Assembly: GCA_027488935.1 (NCBI GenBank) | Contig: JAIYAP010000080.1 | Coordinates: 1-57,553, forward strand | From: Saprospiraceae bacterium | GTDB lineage: Bacteria; Bacteroidota; Bacteroidia; Chitinophagales; Saprospiraceae | Direction of reading: 5' to 3' | DNA: 57,553 nucleotides | Shown here: piece after piece, positions 51,131-57,553 of the stretch | Numbering within the stretch: the first letter of the stretch is position 1 | Layout: the number at the start of each line of letters is the position of its first letter | The notes under the pieces: generated by a model | The model's input: only the letters and a program-made list of their open reading frames with translations | Told to the model about the DNA's origin: nothing | Database searches by the model: none | Translations under genes and position numbers: made by a program

Positions 51131-52291
51131 GCCAATACCGCTTTTCAGAACCTTTTTCCAGTATTTGTTATTGATTTTTATAAAATAAATGCCATTGGAA
51201 AGTGCGGAACAATCCAACGTTACACTACGGTCTACCGCATCAAACAAATAGGTCTCTACAAGTTGCATCATACCATTGTAAAGTTCCAAACGCTGTATTT
51301 GCCCCGGTTGCATTTCTAAGGTGAGTTCACCCGAAAAAGGATTTGGATAAACTTTGACTGCATCCGGGGAAAAATACACGTCTGTTGTGCCTGAAACACA
51401 GGCGATGGACTGGTTTTGCCGATAACCGATCCGTGTGCTCACCGATAATGAATCCTGAAATTCCTTTGCCTTTTGACAATCATTTTTGAGATAATAGGCC
51501 AGCCAAATCTTCAAAAAATCATGGGTAACTGCCTGTTGTGCAGATAGAGCAATGGTTGGTTTGGGCGTGCAGGTGCTTTCTCCAAAATTGCAGGCAAAAT
51601 TTGAATTTGCGAAATAGCAATGTCCGCCGCCTGTGATGAACACTTGCGTTTTGTAAGCCGCTGCCGTGGAATCATACATAATGTCCTGATGCTGTGCAGG
51701 CGGCGCAACGCAGTCATTGACGCCACTGAACAATAAGGTTGGAACTGAAACCTGGTTTGCCGCAGTAATCGACGACGGATTTGTATTGGCGCCGGCAAAC
51801 GAAACCATCGTGGTAATTGCTGTATTATTTTGAGCCGCTAAAAAAGCACTTCCGCCCCCCATCGAGTGCCCCATGATGGCCGATGTGGTGCCAATACTCG
51901 TTTTCGGAATCGTGGTTCCGGCGCCATTACCCTGTATTTTGGAAATGAGCAATTTGAGATCTTTCCCAAAGTCGGCATGGTTTGGTAAAATAGAGCCTTC
52001 CGTCTTTGGAAAAGCCAGGATATAGCCTTCGGGCACCAGCGCCTCCCAAAAATTTTGGTAAGCACTCCAGACCATCACAAACCCATGACCAAAAGTGATC
52101 AACGGAAAAACGCCGGGCGCGATGGGTGTGTTATCTCCTGCAGATATCGCCGGATAATAAATCTCTGTTGCAATAGCGCGGTTGTTGCGCGTTGAATCCA
52201 CAAACGTAACGGTTGTATGCCCGATTTGCTGTGCTGATATTTTGGAACAGAGGGATATTGTAATAAGAATTACCGTGATTTTGTGTTGCAT
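51125..52291 (-). CDS. T9SS-exported alpha/beta hydrolase (chlorophyllase/PETase-like fold)
   Basis: This 388-residue protein has a Sec signal peptide (VILITISLCSKISAQ), an alpha/beta-hydrolase domain with IMGHSMGGGSAFLA as nucleophile elbow (Ser about 145), an Asp in SGVNDCVAPP and a His in ITGGGHCYFAN, giving a complete triad. Cys pairs (NDC, ACVSG) may form disulfides. The C-terminal 75 residues are a T9SS type A sorting domain (VYPNPFSGELTLE, LSNGIYFIKI). Such enzymes hydrolyse esters outside the cell. The substrate is not known. Confidence 0.88.
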   Translation of the reverse strand: MQHKITVILITISLCSKISAQQIGHTTVTFVDSTRNNRAIATEIYYPAISAGDNTPIAPGVFPLITFGHGFVMVWSAYQNFWEALVPEGYILAFPKTEGSILPNHADFGKDLKLLISKIQGNGAGTTIPKTSIGTTSAIMGHSMGGGSAFLAAQNNTAITTMVSFAGANTNPSSITAANQVSVPTLLFSGVNDCVAPPAQHQDIMYDSTAAAYKTQVFITGGGHCYFANSNFACNFGESTCTPKPTIALSAQQAVTHDFLKIWLAYYLKNDCQKAKEFQDSLSVSTRIGYRQNQSIACVSGTTDVYFSPDAVKVYPNPFSGELTLEMQPGQIQRLELYNGMMQLVETYLFDAVDRSVTLDCSALSNGIYFIKINNKYWKKVLKSGIGL

Positions 52292-52456
52292 GCAGTTGAA
52301 AGAATTTTGAAATATAAAGTGACGCCTTTCTCTTACCCAACAAGTCTATTGGTAAAGGTAACAAGAATCCCAGTAAAAAAACCAAACCACATCATCATGC
52401 GGTTGTTTGTTCTTGCCAAGCCACCTACCTTTACAACCAACATTGAAATGAATCAC

Positions 52457-52464
52457 TATATTTG
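52457..52464 (+). promoter_or_regulatory. -7 promoter element abutting the LuxR-type regulator start
   Basis: TATATTTG is an exact TAnnTTTG match and ends 5 bases before the ATG at 52470; TTTA at 52432-52435 is about 21 bases upstream as a -33 box. The expected start point falls on the ATG, so the message may be leaderless. Confidence 0.5.
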
Positions 52465-52469
52465 CCCAC

Positions 52470-53111
52470 ATGGAATTTATTCACATAGCCCTTATCGAGG
52501 ACGATCCCGTCATTCGAGAAAGTTTAACCACTTACTTAGGCGCCCACCCGGCCATTGAAATCAGCGTGGTGGCCGACAGTGTAGAGCAATTTTTGGAACA
52601 AGTGCAACCAGCATCCCGACCCCTGCAAGCCGATCTGCTCTTGCTCGACATTGGCCTTCCCGGCATGACGGGCTTAGAGGGTATTCGCCATATTCGGCAA
52701 AAATGCCCCGATATGGACATCGTGATGCTGACCACCTTTGAAGACGACGACAAAATATTCAAGGCCTTGTGTTCCGGGGCTTGTTCTTACATCACCAAAC
52801 GCACCCCCCTCAACACCATTCAGGAGGCCGTTTTTACCATCCATCGAGGAGGGTCGTATATGTCGCCGTCTATTGCGCGCAAGGTGGTGCAGCATTTTAT
52901 GCCCAAAGCACCTAAAGCGGACGATGTGCTCTCGCCCCGCCAACAGCAGATTGTGCAAGGCTTGGTGGATGGCCTGAGTTATAAAATGATCGCCGACAAA
53001 CTGAGTATTTCCATTGACACGGTGCGCGACCACATCAAGCACATTTACAGGGCCTTGGAGGTCAACAGCAAAGTAGAAGTAATCCGATTGTCGCTCGATG
53101 GGAAAATTTGA
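52470..53111 (+). CDS. Response regulator, NarL/LuxR type
   Basis: This 213-residue protein has an N-terminal receiver (IALIEDDPVIRESL, phospho-Asp about 57 in LLLLDIGLPGMTGLEG) and a C-terminal LuxR-type helix-turn-helix (LSPRQQQIVQGLVDGLSYKM, IADKLSISIDTVRDHIKHIY). The receiver begins right at the ATG, so the start cannot be further downstream. It pairs with the Reg_prop sensor kinase at 53816 (HisKA_3 type, the usual partner class), with one orphan gene between them. A -7 element lies just before the start. Confidence 0.92.
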   Translation: MEFIHIALIEDDPVIRESLTTYLGAHPAIEISVVADSVEQFLEQVQPASRPLQADLLLLDIGLPGMTGLEGIRHIRQKCPDMDIVMLTTFEDDDKIFKALCSGACSYITKRTPLNTIQEAVFTIHRGGSYMSPSIARKVVQHFMPKAPKADDVLSPRQQQIVQGLVDGLSYKMIADKLSISIDTVRDHIKHIYRALEVNSKVEVIRLSLDGKI

Positions 53112-53134
53112 TTCAACAACAAACCTTTTATTAT

Positions 53135-53791
53135 ATGTCAGAAATTTCATACACGCTTGGTTCGGGCGAAGGCTCATTTGGACGTGCTGTCCATGTAGGC
53201 GGTCAACACGTTCAACAAATTAAGTCAACCGCGCTGTTATCGGCCTTTTTTGGGCGCGATTACTTAGCCAATTTGCTGGGGCAGCCAGGTAGTATGGGTC
53301 TGCGCATATACCCGGCGTTTGACAGTACCGGACAGTTTTCGCTGTTGGCAATCGCCACGGACGGCAGTCAAGGCGACATGGCTTCCAATTGTTATGTGGC
53401 AGAAGGACAGGGAAGGGCCAATCACATGACGGGGCAGCAAGCAAGCGGTATGTTGAGCGAATTAAACAGGGTGATGGCACAGGCTGCACAGGAAGGTCGG
53501 GGTAATTCGATGCCGTTGTTTGCTGCAGCGGGTGCCGAGGGCACCTCGTATGCGAAGGCGAATTTCAAAAGCTCCGACATCAACGGTATCTTGAATTCGG
53601 GCGCTCAAGGCATTCTTTTTTACTCCACCAGAATTATTCTGAACGATGGCAGCCAATCTGTTAGTACTTTGGCAGCAGTGGGGGTAGATGGTTCGGGCAA
53701 TGAAAGTGGAGAGGCCCTGATCAGCACCTTGCCCTGCCCGCCTCATTGTGCCGGTGGCGGTTATATTAATAATCTCTCCAGAAATAGCTAA
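53135..53791 (+). CDS. Protein of unknown function between response regulator and kinase
   Basis: I use the ATG at 53135 (the longer frame starts with TTG at 53108 inside the regulator stop), giving 218 residues. It has no signal peptide or membrane helix. Glycine- and serine-rich segments are joined by GRDYLANLLGQPGSMGLRIY and TGQFSLLAIATDGSQGDM, and the C-terminus ends with the Cys pair LPCPPHCAGG. I faintly recognise this LLxQPGxxGLRxY plus VATDxxGND pattern as an uncharacterised family of Bacteroidota, but cannot name it. It probably belongs to the same operon as the regulator and kinase. Confidence 0.7.
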   Translation: MSEISYTLGSGEGSFGRAVHVGGQHVQQIKSTALLSAFFGRDYLANLLGQPGSMGLRIYPAFDSTGQFSLLAIATDGSQGDMASNCYVAEGQGRANHMTGQQASGMLSELNRVMAQAAQEGRGNSMPLFAAAGAEGTSYAKANFKSSDINGILNSGAQGILFYSTRIILNDGSQSVSTLAAVGVDGSGNESGEALISTLPCPPHCAGGGYINNLSRNS

Positions 53792-53815
53792 GAGCATGTA
53801 CACTTTTTTTGAACC

Positions 53816-56788
53816 GTGAACCTGCGCAAAACATCCTTTTTCCGATGCTGGACCATGCTTGGGTTCCTGGCAATGCTCCACGGCATCTGCCACGGCCAGT
53901 CGTTTCAGTTTTTTCATCGGTTGTCGCCCAACGAAGGTTTATCACAAGGCACCAATGCCTTTGTTTTTCAGGATTCGAGGGGTTTTGTGTGGCTCAGTTC
54001 TATTGATGGATTGAACCGCTTCGATGGTAAATCGGTGAAAACCTATAAAGCCGATGGGCAAAACGGACTGTCAGGCAACATCATCACGGGCAATTTTTTT
54101 GAAGATGCCTCGGCCAACTTGTGGTTTGCTACCCACGAGGGGATTCATTGTTATGTGCGGGAAAAAGATCGTTTTGAACATTTTCAACTCTTGGACGCGC
54201 AAGGGAAAACGATCGAACAGGAGTATTTTGTCTTTTATTTGGATCAGCAGCAACAGTTGTGGGTTCGGGCAAGCGGGTACCTGTATTTGTTTGATATCCT
54301 GACACGGCAAGGCAGGTTGATCTGCCCCCTCAGCGGGCGCAGGCAATATGTGATTTGTGATACTCAGGGTGTTGTAACCAAAGTAGTGTCTGCTAACATT
54401 CCGCCCACACAGCCTGGTATCCTGGTACTTGATATGGCCAACCAAGGCCAGGCTACTTCTTTTTTGACAAACCTCGCGGGGCGGTCTTTTGGCGCATATT
54501 GCGAAAGTGCCGAACGTTGGTGGGTGGCCATGACAACGGGCCTGACAGCCTTTTACCCGCAAAATGGCAAAGCCGTTTGCTACGAAAAGTATGATAATCA
54601 CCCAGTTGGAGAGGTTTGGGCGGTTGCGCCCCTGCGCGATTCCATTTTATTGGTATCAACGTCCCTAAAAGGCTTTTTACTCTTTGATAAAAGCCAACAG
54701 CGGTTTATCCGGCAAATACCGGCTGCACCCGATCGAAAGCCAGGCTTGGGCCTGCGCAACATCAGCGCTTTTTATGTAGACAAACAGGAGAATCTTTGGG
54801 TTTCCAGTCCGCGCAATGGCGTAAATTTTACGCAGTTGCGCAAACAAAAGTTTGAAAAAAAGGAAGTACTACAAGGTATGCCCATGACCTCCGTTTTTCA
54901 AACAAAAGACGGCGCAGTGTGGTGCAATGGCCCGGCAGACACGGTGTTCCGCTTTTCACCCGACGGCTTGCAATCGGAACGTTTGGCCCTGGAATACCCA
55001 AAATCTGAGGTACTGCCCGGTAGAGTCGAGTATTTTTTTGAGGATTCCCGGGGCGATTTATGGGCTTGCCATCAGCAATTTTTGTTCCGCTGGAACCCCT
55101 CAAGACGCGTTTTCCAATACTTCGGCCCGCTGCCGGATTATGTATTGCAGGTGTTTCACTTGCCAAGTGGCCCGTTGTTGTTTTCCACGTATAGTGGCAT
55201 TTATACGGTCCGACGCGACGACAAAGGCCTGTTTTTTGAAAAAGCCGATTTTTTGGGTCAATACCAGTCCGAAGCCGCGACGGCTTTGTTCGAAGATCGG
55301 CAAAAACGCATTTATTTGGCCCTGGATGCCAGCCGTATCGCCATTTTGGAAAAAAAACAGGTGCATTACGAACAAGTGGGCGTCCTGGAAGACATCGGTT
55401 ATGCCCGTGCTTTTTGCGAACAAGGCAATACCTTATGGGTAGCGACCAGCACGGGCATTTTGAAAATCAATACCGACGACCTTCATTTCGAAAAACTCAA
55501 TGAGGCGGAACACGGCGCGCCCTCGGAAAACTATTACAGCATCGTGCCCGACCGGCAAGGCTATTTTTGGCTGAGTTGTAACCGGGGCATCATCCGTTAC
55601 CATCCCGAAAAAAAGACGTTTCACCGCTATACACTTGCCGACGGCCTGCAGGACAACGAGTTCAATACCAATGCTTTCCTGCTTCAATCCAACGGACGCA
55701 TCTGGATGGGCGGCAATCAGGGCATGAATGTATTTGATCCCGACCACATACAGGCACTGTCTAACTTGCCCAAAGTGCAACTCACCCGCCTGTTGGTCAA
55801 CGACGAACCGTTTGAAACGCCGGTGCAGGTGGGCGAACTGCGCGAACTGACGCTCAAGTACCGCGAAAACACCTTTTCTTTCGATTTTGTAGCCCTGGAA
55901 TTCAGCGACCCGGGTGCCAATACCTTTCGCTACCAATTAGAAAATTACGACAAAGGCTGGGTAGATGCCGGAGCAAACGGATTTGCGCGCTATGCCAACC
56001 TGCCGCCCGGGAATTACACTTTTAAGGTAAAAGCCGCCAATTCCGATGGTGTATGGAACGATACCCCCACAGAATTGCACATCCGCGTACTGACGCCCTG
56101 GTGGCAGAGTTGGTGGTTTTATCTGATTTGCATCATCACGGCGGGTGGGCTGATTTATGGCGGGTTTTGGTTTCGCCTGCAACAGGCCCTGCGCCTCGAG
56201 CGCCTGCGTGTGAAAATATCGAGCGACCTGCACGACGATGTGGGTACCCTGCTGGCGGGCCTTGCCATGCAATCGGAGGCCTTGGCCATTACCGCTCCCG
56301 AAAAGGACAAGGGTAAACTTCAGCGCATCAGCGAAATCAGCCGCAACGCCATGGCCCACATGCGCGATACCGTTTGGGCCATCGATGCCCGCAAAGACAA
56401 ATGGGAAAACCTGCTCGACCGGATGCGCGAACACGCTGAGGAAACCCTCGTACCCCGGGATATGCGCTTCGATCTTACGGTGGAAAACATTACCCTCCAA
56501 CATAATATCCCTGTAGAACTTCGCCAAAACCTATACCTGATTTATAAAGAAGCGATCACTAACGCTGCCAAACACTCCAACGGCGACATGGTGCGCGTCC
56601 TTCTGAAAAAAACACCCACCGGTGGCCTCGCGCTGCGCATTTGCGACAACGGTACCAACGCCGAAAAAAACTACAAAACCACCGGTTCCGGCACGTCGAA
56701 TATGCAAATGCGGGCCAAAAAGATTGGCGGTACGCTGGAAATTGGCCGGGAAGCGGAGTGGTATTGTGTGGTGTTGCGGGTAGGATAA
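53816..56788 (+). CDS. Hybrid-like sensor histidine kinase with Reg_prop propeller and Y_Y_Y domain
   Basis: This 990-residue protein starts at GTG (53816), which retains the basic head NLRK before the signal segment; an ATG at 53855 would lose it. Its parts are a signal peptide, a periplasmic two-component-regulator propeller of about 14 blades (GLSQGTNAFVFQDSRGFVWL, ENLWVSSPRNGVNF), a Y_Y_Y domain (VALEFSDPGANTFRYQLENY), one transmembrane helix (about 763-787), a HisKA_3 domain with His about 805 in SSDLHDDVGTLLAG, and an HATPase with EAITNAAKHS. It lacks the receiver and AraC parts of many hybrid types and so should signal to the LuxR-type regulator at 52470. The ligand is unknown, though carbohydrates are typical for this family. 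Confidence 0.93.
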   Translation: MNLRKTSFFRCWTMLGFLAMLHGICHGQSFQFFHRLSPNEGLSQGTNAFVFQDSRGFVWLSSIDGLNRFDGKSVKTYKADGQNGLSGNIITGNFFEDASANLWFATHEGIHCYVREKDRFEHFQLLDAQGKTIEQEYFVFYLDQQQQLWVRASGYLYLFDILTRQGRLICPLSGRRQYVICDTQGVVTKVVSANIPPTQPGILVLDMANQGQATSFLTNLAGRSFGAYCESAERWWVAMTTGLTAFYPQNGKAVCYEKYDNHPVGEVWAVAPLRDSILLVSTSLKGFLLFDKSQQRFIRQIPAAPDRKPGLGLRNISAFYVDKQENLWVSSPRNGVNFTQLRKQKFEKKEVLQGMPMTSVFQTKDGAVWCNGPADTVFRFSPDGLQSERLALEYPKSEVLPGRVEYFFEDSRGDLWACHQQFLFRWNPSRRVFQYFGPLPDYVLQVFHLPSGPLLFSTYSGIYTVRRDDKGLFFEKADFLGQYQSEAATALFEDRQKRIYLALDASRIAILEKKQVHYEQVGVLEDIGYARAFCEQGNTLWVATSTGILKINTDDLHFEKLNEAEHGAPSENYYSIVPDRQGYFWLSCNRGIIRYHPEKKTFHRYTLADGLQDNEFNTNAFLLQSNGRIWMGGNQGMNVFDPDHIQALSNLPKVQLTRLLVNDEPFETPVQVGELRELTLKYRENTFSFDFVALEFSDPGANTFRYQLENYDKGWVDAGANGFARYANLPPGNYTFKVKAANSDGVWNDTPTELHIRVLTPWWQSWWFYLICIITAGGLIYGGFWFRLQQALRLERLRVKISSDLHDDVGTLLAGLAMQSEALAITAPEKDKGKLQRISEISRNAMAHMRDTVWAIDARKDKWENLLDRMREHAEETLVPRDMRFDLTVENITLQHNIPVELRQNLYLIYKEAITNAAKHSNGDMVRVLLKKTPTGGLALRICDNGTNAEKNYKTTGSGTSNMQMRAKKIGGTLEIGREAEWYCVVLRVG

Positions 56789-57158
56789 TAGCAGGCGGGC
56801 AAACAACGTTTAACTTCTAGTTATTTAAAAAGAAATTAAAATAATGTAAATTAATATATTATATATAGTTAAAATAATTTATTTGTCTAGACCTGTAGAT
56901 AAGACGCGCACCTGCGCACCATAACAGGAGGCTCAACAACTCGCCTCGTTTCCATTTTCTTAAGGCGTAAAAGCACCAATAAAAAGTCTGCATTAGCGAA
57001 AGCCCATAATGCGCTTCCTGAGATCCGCCAAGCAGATTTCAGGGTTTTCCATGCGAGCACCACATGCCCCCCCATGCTCATGTGGTTGATGGGCCTTCCG
57101 ATTGTCCTGACCTTTGTATCATTCAAACAAACAATTTTTCAAAGCCAAATCGAACACC
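56789..57158. other. Intergenic region, AT-rich then GC-rich, no gene seen
   Basis: About 370 bases. The first 100 are very AT-rich (repeated TTAATATATTATATA). The remainder has normal composition and contains a 79-codon minus-strand frame with no recognised features, which I do not call. A promoter-like TTG-N20-GACCTTTG (57086-57116) precedes the gene at 57159. Confidence 0.5.
57086..57116 (+). promoter_or_regulatory. Promoter of the terminal small membrane-protein gene (-33/-7)
   Basis: TTG at 57086-57088, a 20-base spacer and GACCTTTG (57109-57116, one mismatch from TAnnTTTG) form a Bacteroidota-type promoter. The ATG at 57159 is about 42 bases downstream. Confidence 0.45.
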
Positions 57159-57553
57159 ATGTTAAACAATCTTTTTTTCACAGCCTTGTTGAGTGTTGCC
57201 AGCATCACTGCGCTTTCCGCTCAAGCACCTGCACAGATCGCCACTACACGAATAGAACATTCTGAACTGACCGCCACGGTGGACAATATGGAACAAATTG
57301 CACTTTTTACGCTGGCTGGCGTCATTGTTTTGGCAGGCATATTTTTTATCTTCTATGTAGTAAAGTCCTGCTCCGGCTTGAACCGTACGAAGCATAAAAT
57401 CCGCCACAATTTTATCCATTTAATGTTTCTGGCAGTCGGGCTGTGTTCGGTCGGCAGTAGCTGCACTTCCTTGCAGCAGGCATTGGCCACCGAAACATAT
57501 ACCATCGAAAAGGCTGAAACGCGCAGCTGTCCATTAGGCCAACATGATGACTA
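57159..57553 (+). CDS. Small exported membrane protein of unknown function, truncated by window edge
   Basis: The frame from ATG 57159 stays open to the window edge, giving at least 131 residues. It has a signal peptide (NNLFFTALLSVASITALSAQ), a short linker, a transmembrane helix at about 48-68 (IALFTLAGVIVLAGIFFIFY) followed by basic residues, and a second hydrophobic segment ending in SVGSSC (about 101). The second segment could be a helix, or a lipoprotein signal of an artificial start at MFLAVGLCSVGSSC. The family is unknown and the C-terminus is outside the window. Confidence 0.6.
   Translation, partial: MLNNLFFTALLSVASITALSAQAPAQIATTRIEHSELTATVDNMEQIALFTLAGVIVLAGIFFIFYVVKSCSGLNRTKHKIRHNFIHLMFLAVGLCSVGSSCTSLQQALATETYTIEKAETRSCPLGQHDD

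Noticed and set aside
56887-57126. 79-codon minus-strand frame in the last intergenic region
   Set aside because: It overlaps the promoter of the gene at 57159 and its residue pattern fits no family I know; possible but unsupported.

Overview
The window looks like chromosome of a Bacteroidota member, most likely a Saprospiria-type environmental bacterium. The phylum call rests on several signs seen together. There are C-terminal type IX secretion (T9SS) sorting tails, an HU-CCDC81/SPOR protein, a SusA-like amylase with a GH92 mannosidase, a Reg_prop/Y_Y_Y hybrid-type sensor kinase, and a DUF5777 barrel. Promoters repeatedly match TAnnTTTG, the Bacteroidota -7 element. The family-level guess is inference. 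I see no rRNA, tRNA, CRISPR array, phage or intact insertion sequence.

Layout, 0-14 kb: a truncated secreted protein, a class C beta-lactamase-type hydrolase, an efflux-type set of one HlyD adaptor and two MacB/LolD-type ATPases (no permease), and a divergent NtrC-type regulator, bestrophin and NtrY-like kinase operon. A large palindromic hairpin separates it from a coupled minus-strand operon: HU/SPOR protein, methylmalonyl-CoA epimerase, and a UvrD helicase fused to an Fe-S PD-(D/E)XK nuclease. A Nudix-fold regulator follows.

14-31 kb: a repeat-filled convergent gap, a large T9SS surface protein, a DOPA-dioxygenase-like enzyme, a YgjP-type metallopeptidase coupled to serC, a DinB-like protein, an AraC regulator and a nitrilase-family amidase. 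A tight three-gene glycan operon follows (GH13, tandem esterase, GH92). Next comes a MITE-like repeat, then a TetR regulon (TetR, DUF2147, SDR, 7-TM protein) with matching palindromic operators before tetR and before the next gene.

31-46 kb: an AT-rich accessory stretch with a zeta-type toxin, an overlapping 50-residue gene and several orphan membrane genes. Then come a cytochrome-like lipoprotein with a DUF5777 barrel, and a beta-propeller lipoprotein paired with a membrane-anchored transcription factor whose DNA-binding domain is C-terminal. A large OmpA-like/TPR protein, katG with GATA-type palindromes in its promoter, and an amine oxidase coupled to a barrel protein complete this part.

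46-57.5 kb: DUF4256, a DUF2383 four-helix protein, an MBL hydrolase, a Crp/Fnr-type regulator, a zinc alcohol dehydrogenase, a T9SS alpha/beta hydrolase, and a LuxR-type regulator, orphan protein and Reg_prop kinase operon. The window ends inside a small membrane-protein gene. The most promising little-described units are the lipoprotein plus inverted-topology regulator (37.9-40.0 kb), the putative divergent sigma-54 control region (4.7-5.0 kb), the toxin plus hidden small gene (31.4-32.2 kb) and the orphan protein between regulator and kinase (53.1 kb).
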